This document shows positions 53,376-62,062 of a DNA stretch of 64,000 nt, in pieces. The notes below the pieces were generated by a model. That model was not told the origin of the DNA, did not search any database, and saw only the letters and a program-made list of their open reading frames with translations. Both the position numbers and the translations under genes were made by a program. Every line of letters begins with the position of its first letter. Positions within the stretch are counted from its first letter, which is position 1. Source of the stretch: Rhizobium album (GTDB taxonomy: Bacteria; Pseudomonadota; Alphaproteobacteria; Rhizobiales; Rhizobiaceae); contig NZ_QFBC01000013.1 of assembly GCF_003122325.1 (NCBI RefSeq), positions 1 through 64,000 of the forward strand. The letters run 5' to 3'.

Positions 53376-53849
53376 ATGACCGACCACTCCCCTTCCAGAC
53401 CCAAAGTGCAGCAGGATGCACTGCTGCCGCGCAACACGCGCCGCTCCCTGCCGATCGCCCTCTTGCGGGCGCGCGAAGCGGTGATGACGCATTTCCGGCC
53501 GATGCTGGCCGAACACGACATCACCGAGCAGCAGTGGCGCGTCATCCGCATCCTCGCCGAGGCCGGCACCGTCGACGCCTCCGAGATGGCCGACCGCGCC
53601 TTCATCCTGGCACCGAGCCTGACCCGCATCATCCGCTCGCTGGAAGAGCGCGGGCTGATCACCAAGGCCAAGGACGACAATGACGGCCGCCGCGTCCTGC
53701 TGCAGATCACCCCGGCCGGCCTCGCCATCATCAACGAAGTGGCGCCGGAAAGCCGGCTGATCTACGAAACGCTCGAAAAGCGCTTCGGCCGCGAACGCAT
53801 CGACCAGCTTCTCGACATGCTCGACGAACTCGCAACCATCCACGACTGA
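53376..53849 (+). CDS. hpaR: HpaR, MarR-family repressor of homoprotocatechuate genes
   Basis: This 157-residue regulator shows LLPRNTRRSLPIALLRAREA, HDITEQQWRVIRILAEAGTV, then the wing ITKAKDDNDGRRVLLQITPA. The LRNTRRSLPIALLRARE-type start is typical of HpaR. It is divergent from hpaF and follows a 14-bp palindrome. Inducers of HpaR in other bacteria are 4-hydroxyphenylacetate and homologues. The ATG at 53376 is chosen from family similarity. Confidence 0.92.
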   Translation: MTDHSPSRPKVQQDALLPRNTRRSLPIALLRAREAVMTHFRPMLAEHDITEQQWRVIRILAEAGTVDASEMADRAFILAPSLTRIIRSLEERGLITKAKDDNDGRRVLLQITPAGLAIINEVAPESRLIYETLEKRFGRERIDQLLDMLDELATIHD

Positions 53850-53945
53850 GCATTTCCGCTTCCCTCCTAAACGCAAAAACGCTCTATCTCTTTGTTCTTA
53901 TGCAATTCCGGACACAAAAATCGCTGCCCATTTCTGCTGGGATTA
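53848..53945. repeat. Dispersed intergenic palindromic repeat, copy 2
   Basis: This copy begins GAGCATTTCCGCTTCCC at the hpaR stop codon and follows the copy at 1343-1441 through CGCAAAAACGCTCTATC, GCAATTCCGGACACAAAA and CTGGGATTAC, with scattered changes. It fills the gap to the convergent kinase gene and may serve as a shared hairpin. Confidence 0.75.
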
Positions 53946-53947
53946 CG

Positions 53948-54946
53948 TTATGGCGCGGCAGTCCATTCCTGCATGTCCGCGAGATCCCGGGCATCAGCGA
54001 CGTAACGTCGCAACCGATCCACGGTATCCGGTAGCTCCGGTCGCGCGCCGGCCCAGCCGATATAGGTGAGGCTGCGCAGCAGCAGGAACAGCGGCAGGTG
54101 CCGGAACTCCGCCCGCATCTGCGGCCGGATTTTTGTATAACCATCCAGCAATGCCGCTTCGATCAGCGGATAGTCCGGCTCCAGCCGGTTGCGCAGCAGC
54201 GTCGTTGCCAGATCGAACAGTCGGAAACCGAAACCACAATCGTCGAAATCGATGAAAGCGACATCCGTACCGCGGACCAGTACGTTTTCCCGCACGATAT
54301 CGGCATGGATCAGGCCGTAGTCGAGCGACGGGGCGAGGGAAGCCAGCCGATCTCGCAGTTGCCGGAGCAGCCCGGCCAGGAAAACGGCATCATCTTCATG
54401 GAGCCCTGGGCAATCCCAGAAGCGACCCCAGAACGGCGCCTCGCCGAGCAGCCCCTGCGCATCCCAAGCGGGCCGCTCGAAACCTTCCGGCACCATGAAG
54501 CCATCGGCCGCCTGGTGAAGGCGCGCCATTTCGCGGCCGATGGCACCGAAAACTGCCTGCAATTCGCTGCCGCCGCGGCGGAGCGGCGTGCCGCTTTCAC
54601 CCAGCGGCTCGCCGTCTACCCAGCCGATCAGGTCGGCATATTGCCGTTTGCCGTCTTCGATGTCGAAAGCGACCAGCAGGCGGCCATCCGCCGTGGCCAC
54701 CGGTTCCGGCACGGCGATGCCGCTCCGGCGCAGGCTTGCCATCCAGGCGAGTTCGGAGGCCAGCGCGTCGGGTGAGTGATAATCCGGCCGGTGCAGACGC
54801 AGTGCCGCCTTGCCGCCGTCCGGCAGCGTCACCTTGAACACCGCGTTCTCGCGGTATTTCAGCAGGTGCGGCGCCTGCGGCGGCAGGCGCCAATGCCGGG
54901 CGACGGCTTGCGCCCGCGTTGTCAGCGTCTCGATGATGTCGCCCAT
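53948..54946 (-). CDS. APH-type small-molecule kinase (homoserine/choline/hydroxylysine kinase-like)
   Basis: This 332-residue protein has the aminoglycoside-phosphotransferase fold: LLKYRENAVFKVTLPDGGKA with the ATP-binding Lys region AALRLHR, LIHADIVRENVLVRGTDVAF (H-x-D-x4-N near residue 213) and IDFDDCGFGFRLFDLATTLL. It lies 4 bases after a class III aminotransferase gene. In animals, hydroxylysine kinase acts before a phospholyase of the aminotransferase fold, so this pair may phosphorylate an amino alcohol and then eliminate phosphate. That pairing is inference; the substrate is unknown. Confidence 0.8.
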   Translation of the reverse strand: MGDIIETLTTRAQAVARHWRLPPQAPHLLKYRENAVFKVTLPDGGKAALRLHRPDYHSPDALASELAWMASLRRSGIAVPEPVATADGRLLVAFDIEDGKRQYADLIGWVDGEPLGESGTPLRRGGSELQAVFGAIGREMARLHQAADGFMVPEGFERPAWDAQGLLGEAPFWGRFWDCPGLHEDDAVFLAGLLRQLRDRLASLAPSLDYGLIHADIVRENVLVRGTDVAFIDFDDCGFGFRLFDLATTLLRNRLEPDYPLIEAALLDGYTKIRPQMRAEFRHLPLFLLLRSLTYIGWAGARPELPDTVDRLRRYVADARDLADMQEWTAAP

Positions 54947-54950
54947 GCCG

Positions 54951-56234
54951 TCAGAGCCCCGCCAGCACGTCGTCGAGGATCGACAGCATGAAATCGGCAT
55001 TCTCTTTCGTGAACGGCATCGGCGGCCGGATCTTGGTGGCATTCTGGTGGATGCCAAGCTTGCCCATCAGCACCCCCCGCTCGCGCATGCCGTTGATCAC
55101 CCGCGTGGCGATATCGGTGGCCGGCGTCTTTTCGGCCCGGTCGAGGACGAGTTCGGCACCGAAGAAGAGACCGCTGCCACGCACATTGCCGATGATCGCG
55201 TGTTTATCCGCCAGCTTTGCCAGTCCTTCGACGGCATAGGCGCCAACCTCGCGGGCATTGTCCTGCAGCTTTTCCTCCTCCAGCACGTCGAGCACCGCCA
55301 TGGCCGCCGCACAGGATACGGGATTGCCGCCAAAAGTATTAAAGTAGCGGAAGGCCTTGCGGAAGGCATTCAGCGTTTCCGCACCCGTGACCACGCCGCC
55401 GACCGGATGGCCGTTGCCCATCGGCTTGCCCAGCGTCACCACGTCAGGCACGATGCCGGCCTTCTGGTGGCCCCACATATGGCTGCCGGTGCGGCCGAAG
55501 CCGGGTTGCACCTCGTCGCAGATGACGAGGCCGCCGGCCTTCTTCACCGCTGCAGCCACCGGCACGAGGAAATTCTCCGGCAGATCCGGAAAACCCTCAT
55601 TGGCGAAGAACGGGTCGATGATCAGTGCCGAAAAACCGAAAGGGCTTTCGGCAAGCGAAGCAATCGCTTCCTCCACCGCGGCTGTCCAGGCGCGGACAAA
55701 AGCTTCGCCATCCTCACCGCCGAGCGGCCGATAGCCGTCTGGAGCCGGCACATGGCGCACATGGCCGCCAAAACCGCCGACCGGCGGCATGCGGGTGGAG
55801 AGCTGGGACACCGCCGCCGTGTTGCCGTGATAGGTGTGGTCGGTGGCGATCACACCGGTCTTGCCCGTCACCGCCTGCGCCATGCGCAACGCGATGTCGT
55901 TCGCCTCGCTGCCGGTGCAGGTCAGGATGGCCGTATCGAGGCTCCCGTCGAAGGTTGCCGTCAGCCGCTCGACATAATCGAGGATGCCTTCATGCAGGTA
56001 GCGCGTGTGGGTGTTGAGCGTCGAGGCCTGCCGGGTAATCGCCTCCACCACCTTCGGATGGCAATGGCCGACATGCGGCACATTGTTGTAGCAATCGAGA
56101 TATTTGCGGCCGTCGGCATCCCAGAGCCAGACGCCTTCGCCTTTCACCAGATGCACAGGGTCCTGGTAAAAGGTCGACATGTTCCTGCCGAGCAGCCGTT
56201 CGCGGCGGGCCAGCAGTTCCTGGTTGTTGCTCAT
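54951..56234 (-). CDS. Class III PLP enzyme, aminotransferase or amino-alcohol phosphate lyase
   Basis: This 427-residue PLP enzyme shows YLDCYNNVPHVGHCHPKVVE, LTCTGSEANDIALRMAQAVT, ICDEVQPGFGRTGSHMWGHQ and the PLP-lysine segment VVTLGKPMGNGHPVGGVVTG. The YNNVPHVGHCHP motif is typical of the ethanolamine-phosphate / 5-phosphohydroxylysine phospholyase branch of class III enzymes. The adjacent kinase agrees with that role, but transamination is not excluded. Confidence 0.82.
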   Translation of the reverse strand: MSNNQELLARRERLLGRNMSTFYQDPVHLVKGEGVWLWDADGRKYLDCYNNVPHVGHCHPKVVEAITRQASTLNTHTRYLHEGILDYVERLTATFDGSLDTAILTCTGSEANDIALRMAQAVTGKTGVIATDHTYHGNTAAVSQLSTRMPPVGGFGGHVRHVPAPDGYRPLGGEDGEAFVRAWTAAVEEAIASLAESPFGFSALIIDPFFANEGFPDLPENFLVPVAAAVKKAGGLVICDEVQPGFGRTGSHMWGHQKAGIVPDVVTLGKPMGNGHPVGGVVTGAETLNAFRKAFRYFNTFGGNPVSCAAAMAVLDVLEEEKLQDNAREVGAYAVEGLAKLADKHAIIGNVRGSGLFFGAELVLDRAEKTPATDIATRVINGMRERGVLMGKLGIHQNATKIRPPMPFTKENADFMLSILDDVLAGL

Positions 56235-56235
56235 C

Positions 56236-57594
56236 TCACTTCCCTTCCGCGGCGGAAAGGCCGGCGTCGAGTGCCGAGACGATGCGCTTTACATCCGCGG
56301 CGGTGATGACCAGCGGCGGCGAGATGATGACATTTGCGCCCGACGTGCGGACCATGACGCCCTCGTCATAGGCGGTATCGTAGACCTTCTGCACCACGTC
56401 CTTGGCGGCAGCACTTTTCTTGGCACGGTCGGAGACAAGTTCCAGCGCCGCCATCAGGCCAAGTCCGCGCACGTCGCCGACCAGCTCGTGCTTGGCCTTG
56501 AGGCCTTCCAGACCGGCCATCAGCTCCGGCCCGCGGGCGGCGGCATTGGCGGCGGTATTGACCTTGGCGGTTTCCTTCAGCGTCGCGAGCGCGGCCGCCG
56601 CGCCCACCGGATGGCCGGAATAGGTATAGCCGTGGCCGATGGCGCCGAAGGTGGTCTTGTCAGCTTCGAAAACACCGGCCACCTTGTCGGAAATCATCAC
56701 CGCGCCGAAGGGGAAGAAACCGTTGGTGATCGCCTTGGCGGTGGTCATCATGTCGGGCTTGACGCCCCAGCCGCGCGAGCCGGTCCAGGCACCGGTGCGG
56801 CCGAAGGCGGTGATCACCTCGTCGGCGATCAGCAGGATGCCGTGCCTGTCGCAGATACCGCGCATCAGCGGCATGAAGGTCTCGTGCGGCACGATGACGC
56901 CGCCCGCGCCGAGCACCGGCTCCATGATGAAGGCGGCGATGGTATCGGCGCCCTGGAAGGCGATCTCGTCCTCGAACTGGCGGGCGATCGCCTGGGCGAT
57001 CTCGGCCGGATCGGTGGTGTTAAAGGGATTGCGGTAAGGATAGGGCGCAGCAAGGTGGAAGACGCCCGGCAGCAGCGGCTCGTAGTTGCGGCGGAAGTTG
57101 GCGTTGCCGTTGACCGAGGCGCCGCCGAAATGTGTGCCGTGATACCCCTTCTTCAGCGCCACGAACTTGGTGCGCTCCGGCTGGCCGTTGATCTTGTGGA
57201 ACTGACGGGCAAGGCGCAACGCCGTCTCCACCGAATCCGAACCGCCGGAGGTGAAGAAGGAGCGGGTCAGCCCGTCTTCCCTGAAGAATTCGGCGAGTTC
57301 ATAGGACAGCTCGATCAGCGGCGAATTGGTGGTGCCGCGGAAAGTGGAATAATAGGGCAGCTCATCAAGCTGGTCGCGGATCGCCTGCTTCACCGGCTCG
57401 CAGGAATAGCCGAGATTGACGTTCCAGAGGCCGCCGACGGCATCCAGCACCTTCTTGCCATGGATATCGACCACCTCGACGCCTTCGGCGGCGTTGATGA
57501 TGCGCGGCGGCTTGGCCTGCATCTCCGCCGGGTGCGCCATGGGATGCCAGAGGTGGCGGGCATTGTTCTCGATCAGGAAGTTGGAATCACGCAT
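56236..57594 (-). CDS. Class III omega-aminotransferase (aspartate aminotransferase family)
   Basis: This 452-residue PLP enzyme has RIINAAEGVEVVDIHGKKVL, FFTSGGSDSVETALRLARQF, LIADEVITAFGRTGAWTGSR and the PLP lysine in MMTTAKAITNGFFPFGAVMI. It resembles omega-amino-acid/pyruvate or putrescine-type transaminases. One base separates it from the neighbouring PLP enzyme. With the APC permease and aldehyde dehydrogenase at 60-63 kb it may serve amine or omega-amino-acid breakdown. Confidence 0.87.
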   Translation of the reverse strand: MRDSNFLIENNARHLWHPMAHPAEMQAKPPRIINAAEGVEVVDIHGKKVLDAVGGLWNVNLGYSCEPVKQAIRDQLDELPYYSTFRGTTNSPLIELSYELAEFFREDGLTRSFFTSGGSDSVETALRLARQFHKINGQPERTKFVALKKGYHGTHFGGASVNGNANFRRNYEPLLPGVFHLAAPYPYRNPFNTTDPAEIAQAIARQFEDEIAFQGADTIAAFIMEPVLGAGGVIVPHETFMPLMRGICDRHGILLIADEVITAFGRTGAWTGSRGWGVKPDMMTTAKAITNGFFPFGAVMISDKVAGVFEADKTTFGAIGHGYTYSGHPVGAAAALATLKETAKVNTAANAAARGPELMAGLEGLKAKHELVGDVRGLGLMAALELVSDRAKKSAAAKDVVQKVYDTAYDEGVMVRTSGANVIISPPLVITAADVKRIVSALDAGLSAAEGK

Positions 57595-57606
57595 CGGGGT
57601 TTCCTT

Positions 57607-58254
57607 TCAAATTCCAAGCATTTTCAGAGCCTGGGCATAGGCCTCGGCAGGGCGGGTAACGTCGAAATGGACATAGGGCAGGCCGACGGCCTCGGCGCCT
57701 TCGATGTTCTTCTTCTGGTCGTCGACGAAAACGCAGTCGGCGCGATCCAGGCCGAGTTCGGCCAGCACCTGTTCGTAGGCGCGGGGATCGGGTTTCAGGA
57801 TCTTCGTATAGGTGGCGTCGACAATGACATCGAACAACTCGATCAGCGGGAACCGCTTGCGGAATTCGACGCCGTAGAACAGGTCGAGTTCGTTCGAGAG
57901 GATGGCGAGTTTCAGGCCGGCCTGCTTCGCCCTCAGGATGGCGTCGCGCGCTTCCGGCCGCAGCACCAGCTCGGCATCGGCGCCGCGCGCCCGCTGCACG
58001 AAGGTCTTCATGTCGGACCATTCTTCGCCGAGCAGGGCGCCGACTTCCCGCGTGCGGGTCATCCAGTAGTCGCGCTCGGTGATCTCGCGGGCCTGCATCG
58101 ACACCCAGAGCGGATCGGTCGCCGGATCGAAGGGACCGCGCCAGGTCAGCGTGCCCGGCGAAAGGCCGAGGGCGCGCTCGGTGATGTCGTGCGTTTCGAA
58201 CAGCGTGCGGGTAACGACGCCGCCGAAATCGAGAATGAGAGCTTTTTGCGCCAT
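57607..58254 (-). CDS. HAD-family hydrolase
   Basis: This 215-residue protein has ALILDFGGVVTRTLFETHD for motif I (DxGGV, as in epoxide-hydrolase-like and YihX-like HADs), AILSNELD for motif II, ILKPDPRAYEQVLAELGLDR for the Lys and CVFVDDQKKNIEGAEAVGLP for motif IV. The second Asp of motif I is replaced by Gly, which in this branch is common. Its ATG overlaps the preceding stop as ATGA. It may remove phosphate from a product of the kinase branch, but this is a guess. Confidence 0.83.
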   Translation of the reverse strand: MAQKALILDFGGVVTRTLFETHDITERALGLSPGTLTWRGPFDPATDPLWVSMQAREITERDYWMTRTREVGALLGEEWSDMKTFVQRARGADAELVLRPEARDAILRAKQAGLKLAILSNELDLFYGVEFRKRFPLIELFDVIVDATYTKILKPDPRAYEQVLAELGLDRADCVFVDDQKKNIEGAEAVGLPYVHFDVTRPAEAYAQALKMLGI

Positions 58255-59510
58255 CACAGCCGTCCTTTCGCAACGATGCCCTGTTCCACCCAGCGATCGA
58301 AGATCTCGAGCGCCTTGGCGGCAAAGGCCGGCGTGTTGATATGCGTGTCGATTTCCTCCAGAGTCACGGCCGGCGGCAGCGCCTTGCGCATTTCGTCGAC
58401 GAAGGCCTGCAGCGCTTCCGGTTCATGCAGCGGTTCGCCTTCCTGGTCCCACTCCTGGATACCGGCGGTCGGCAGGATGAAGGCGGCGGGCGAGGTGGCG
58501 GCGCCAAGCTTGCCGGCCACCACCCTGGCGACCTCGCGCCGACCGTCCGGGGAAATGGTCACCGAGCCGATCAGCCGGTTGTGAGCGTGGTAGGGGCGAT
58601 CGGCAAAGCGCTCCGGCAGCGGCTGCCAGGCCGGCATGTCGACCATGTCGATGGCGCCGGGCGCGACGATCTGCGGAATGCCGGCACGCGCCGCGTTCTC
58701 CATGCGGTCTGGGCCGGAGGTGACCACCGTGCCGTTGTGATGATTGGTCACTTCCTGAATGCAGAAATCGAAGACGGCGGCAAAACCCTTCTTGGCGGCA
58801 ATCGCCTCGTAGGCGCGCCCACCCATGCCGGTCGAGTGGAAGACGGCGACATCGTAGCCGCGCTTTTCGAGTTCCGGCTTGAGGTACTTCATGTATTTCA
58901 GGCAGGAGGAGCCGAGCGAGGTCATGCCGATCAGCGGCCGCTCGCCATCCGGCCGGATGCTGGCCTTGGCCGCACCGACGACGGCACCGCAGGCCTGCGA
59001 CAGCACCGCCTTGCAGATCGGGTTGAGACCGTAAAGCCCACCCGCCCAGAGGATCATCATCAGGTCCGGAGCGATGCGTTCCGGCGGCAGGAGATGCGAA
59101 TAGGCGATAGTCGAGACGATGAATTTCGGCACGCCGAGCGGCAGAACGGCCGCTGCGTCCAGCGCCAGGTCGGTGCCGAGCGAACCGCCGAGCACGATCA
59201 TCCCGTCCACCTGGCCCGCCTCATGCAGGGCACGCACCAGATTGGCCGCCCCTTCCGCCATCAACGCCATGGCGGAGTTCTCGTCGCCGCTGTTGATGAT
59301 CGCCTGGATCGTCGTGCCGGCCGCCTTGGCGATATCATGCTTCGAATGATCCGGCATATAGGGCGGATCGCCCAAAACGCTGACATCGACCATGATCGGC
59401 AGGCCACCGGCCTCGCCGATGATATCGGCCATGAACAGCAGTTCGTCGCTTTTGGTGTCGCCGGTGCCGATCACCAGAATTTGGGGCAGACGGGCGCTGA
59501 CGCTCATCAA
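58254..59510 (-). CDS. UPF0261 / Tm-1-like ATP-binding protein
   Basis: This 418-residue protein matches the Tm-1-like family: ILVIGTGDTKSDELLFMADI, VDGMIVLGGSLGTDLALDAA, PLIGMTSLGSSCLKYMKYLK and HSTGMGGRAYEAIAAKKGFA, QIVAPGAIDMVDMPAW. The family is widespread with an ATP-binding N-domain, but its reaction is not settled. It lies between an IclR regulator and the HAD gene with 4-base overlaps on both sides, so the three are co-translated. Confidence 0.87.
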   Translation of the reverse strand: MMSVSARLPQILVIGTGDTKSDELLFMADIIGEAGGLPIMVDVSVLGDPPYMPDHSKHDIAKAAGTTIQAIINSGDENSAMALMAEGAANLVRALHEAGQVDGMIVLGGSLGTDLALDAAAVLPLGVPKFIVSTIAYSHLLPPERIAPDLMMILWAGGLYGLNPICKAVLSQACGAVVGAAKASIRPDGERPLIGMTSLGSSCLKYMKYLKPELEKRGYDVAVFHSTGMGGRAYEAIAAKKGFAAVFDFCIQEVTNHHNGTVVTSGPDRMENAARAGIPQIVAPGAIDMVDMPAWQPLPERFADRPYHAHNRLIGSVTISPDGRREVARVVAGKLGAATSPAAFILPTAGIQEWDQEGEPLHEPEALQAFVDEMRKALPPAVTLEEIDTHINTPAFAAKALEIFDRWVEQGIVAKGRL

Positions 59511-60292
59511 CCATTCCTCCTCGATTGTAGTGGGGGGCGGGCCTCCCGGTCCGTCCCGAAAAAGGCTTCGGAAATGTTTTCGGCCGCGGCGCGAACCGCG
59601 GCGCCATGTTGCAGGATCCTGTCGTCGCCGGTCCGCACGAAGGGCGCGGCAACGGTGATGCAGCCGACCGGCAGGCCACCGGGGGCGGCGATGGCCGCGG
59701 ACGCGCTGATGACGCCGGCCTCCATGCCCTGGCGGTTCACGGAAAAGCCCTGGGCCTGGGTTTCGGCGACCCGTCGGCGCAGCTCGGCCGGATCGGTGAT
59801 GGTGAATTCGGTAAAACCGTCGAGCGGCACCTTCAGCGCCGCCTCGATCATCTCGGCCGGACAGGCGGCAAGGTAGGCGAGGCCCGAGGCGGTGGCGTGA
59901 TAGGGCAGGATCGTGCCGATATTGACGAAGACGCGATGCGCCTTCGACGACTCCTCGACATGGATCGTCGACAGGCGGCCATTGGAGAATTCCGAGATAT
60001 GCACGGTCTCGCCGGTCAGTTCGGCCAGTTGCCGGACGAAAGGAACGGCGGTGCCGAGAAACGGATAACGTGCCTCGCGAATGCGGGCGAGGCGCAACGG
60101 CGCCGCCCCGATTCGATACTTGCGGCTATCGGCCAGCTGCTCGACGAAACCATGTTTTTCCAGCTCGACGAGGAAGCGGCGCGTGGTCGCCTTGTCGTAG
60201 CCGCTCGCCTGCGCAAGCTCGGTCAGCCCCGCCTCGACATCGAGCCGCGACAGCACGTCCAGAAGCGTCAGAGCCTTGCTGATGGTACCCAT
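59507..60292 (-). CDS. IclR-family transcriptional regulator
   Basis: This 261-residue regulator has the winged helix at residues 1-60 (TISKALTLLDVLSRLDVEAG, LAQASGYDKATTRRFLVELE) and the IclR effector domain (YHATASGLAYLAACPAEMIE, GFSVNRQGMEAGVISASAAI). It leads the minus-strand genes and is divergent from the APC permease across a palindrome. It probably controls both units. Confidence 0.9.
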   Translation of the reverse strand: MGTISKALTLLDVLSRLDVEAGLTELAQASGYDKATTRRFLVELEKHGFVEQLADSRKYRIGAAPLRLARIREARYPFLGTAVPFVRQLAELTGETVHISEFSNGRLSTIHVEESSKAHRVFVNIGTILPYHATASGLAYLAACPAEMIEAALKVPLDGFTEFTITDPAELRRRVAETQAQGFSVNRQGMEAGVISASAAIAAPGGLPVGCITVAAPFVRTGDDRILQHGAAVRAAAENISEAFFGTDREARPPLQSRRNG

Positions 60293-60426
60293 TGTCCGTT
60301 CTCCTCATGCCAGACATCCGCTCCGCCTTTCGCCTCTTTTCGGGCGCTTCGCATGTCGGAAGATACTTAACATGCGAATTAACTTGACAGGAACAAATGC
60401 TTTTTGCAAGTCTATATTTGAAGCTG

Positions 60427-60445
60427 TGGTTCACATATTGAACCA
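60427..60445. promoter_or_regulatory. Inverted repeat, probable IclR operator
   Basis: TGGTTCA-CATAT-TGAACCA is a perfect 7-bp inverted repeat in the middle of the divergent gap between the IclR and permease genes. IclR sites are often AT-centred palindromes like this. A TTGACA stands about 40 bases to the left at 60385-60390 and could belong to the permease promoter. Confidence 0.6.
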
Positions 60446-60548
60446 TATAACCTTGCAATAAAAAACAAGAAAAACACGCCGGGTTCGCTTCCGACTTCAT
60501 GCCGCGATGGAAAAGCGGCTGTCGCAATCCTAGGGGAGCCAAGACACC

Positions 60549-61991
60549 ATGAGCAATTCTCAGACACCGGCCAACCAACTGCGCAAGGACAGCCTTGGCG
60601 TGGCGGCCGTCACCTTTCTCGTCGTATCCGCCGCAGCGCCGCTGACCGCCGTCGCCGGCGGCGTACCGCTTTCGATGCTGCTGGGCAACGGCCCGGGCAT
60701 TCCGCTGACCTTCCTGCTCGTCACCGCGATCTTGCTGTTGTTTTCGGCCGGCTACGTCGCCATGGCGCGCCACATCCGCAATGCCGGCGCCTTCTATGCC
60801 TATACGGCCCAGGGCCTCGGCGGGCTGATGGGCGGCGCTGCCGCCATCGTCGCCATCCTGGCCTACAACGCCATGCAGATCGGCGTCTTCGGCCTGTTCG
60901 GCGCTGCGACGGCCGGTTTCTTCGCCGGTCTCGGCATCGACCTGCCCTGGTGGGTCTGGACCTATATCGGCATCGCCGTCGTCGCCGTTCTCGGCTACCG
61001 GCGCGTCGATCTGTCCGCCAAGGTGCTGACGGTGCTGGTCATTCTCGAATATCTCGTCGTGCTGGTCATCGATGCCGCGATCCTGTTCAAGGGCGGCGAC
61101 GGCGGCCTGACGATGGCGCCGTTCACGCCCTCGGCCTTCCTCAGCGGCACCCCGGCCATCGGCATCCTGTTCTGCTTTGCCGCCTTCATCGGTTTCGAGG
61201 CAACGACCATCTATAGCGAAGAGGCCCGCGAGCCGCGCCGCACGGTCCCCCGCGCCACCTATATCTCGGTGCTGCTGATCGGCGTCTTCTACATGTTCAC
61301 CTCCTGGCTAATGGTCAACGGTGCCGGCTTCGACAAGCTGGTGCCGGAACTGCAGGGCCTACAGGACCCGACCACCTTTCTCTTCGGATTGGCCGATCGT
61401 TACGTCGGCGGCCCGATCGGCACGATCATGGGCATCCTTTTGATCACCAGCCTGTTTGCCGGCGTCGTCGCCTTCCACAACGGCGTTGCCCGCTACCTTT
61501 ACGTCGCTGGCCGCGAAGGCCTGCTGCCCCGCTCGCTCGGCGTCACCCACCCGGTCTTCCAGAGCCCGCATGTCGGTTCAATCGTTCAGACGGTGACCGC
61601 CATCCTCGTCGTCGCCCTGTTTGCGGCAACCGGTCAGGACCCGGTACTGGCGCTGTTTTCCTGGCTGACCAATGTCGGCACGCTGGCGATCATGCTGTTG
61701 ATGAGCTTTACCGCCTTCGCGATCGTCGCCTTCTTCGGCCGCAATCCGGGCCTCGAAAGCAATGTCCTGACCACGCGCGTCCTGCCCGTCGTCACGGGTG
61801 TCATCCTCGCGGCGCTGGTGATCTACATCGCCGTCAACTTCGGCAGCATTGCCGGTGCAAGCGGTTTCCTCGCCATCCTCCTGCCGGGACTGGTGCTGAT
61901 CGCCGCCATTATCGGCCTGTTGCTGGCGGCCCGGCTGAAGACCGCCGATATCGGCAGCTTCACCCGGCTTGGCGCCGGCCAGGAAGCCTGA
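60549..61991 (+). CDS. APC-family amino acid/amine permease
   Basis: This 480-residue inner-membrane transporter has about twelve hydrophobic helices. Marks include LGVAAVTFLVVSAAAPLTAV, the RHIRNAGAFYAYTAQGLGGL segment and IGFEATTIYSEEAREPRRTV, the APC motif near helix 6. It is followed by an aldehyde dehydrogenase gene and divergent from the IclR operon. Amines or gamma-amino acids are likely substrates, from context. Confidence 0.88.
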   Translation: MSNSQTPANQLRKDSLGVAAVTFLVVSAAAPLTAVAGGVPLSMLLGNGPGIPLTFLLVTAILLLFSAGYVAMARHIRNAGAFYAYTAQGLGGLMGGAAAIVAILAYNAMQIGVFGLFGAATAGFFAGLGIDLPWWVWTYIGIAVVAVLGYRRVDLSAKVLTVLVILEYLVVLVIDAAILFKGGDGGLTMAPFTPSAFLSGTPAIGILFCFAAFIGFEATTIYSEEAREPRRTVPRATYISVLLIGVFYMFTSWLMVNGAGFDKLVPELQGLQDPTTFLFGLADRYVGGPIGTIMGILLITSLFAGVVAFHNGVARYLYVAGREGLLPRSLGVTHPVFQSPHVGSIVQTVTAILVVALFAATGQDPVLALFSWLTNVGTLAIMLLMSFTAFAIVAFFGRNPGLESNVLTTRVLPVVTGVILAALVIYIAVNFGSIAGASGFLAILLPGLVLIAAIIGLLLAARLKTADIGSFTRLGAGQEA

Positions 61992-62062
61992 CACATTGGT
62001 CATACAGTGATCCCGATGGCGGACGGTTTCGTCCGCCATCCCGCATCCCGAGGATATCCGCC

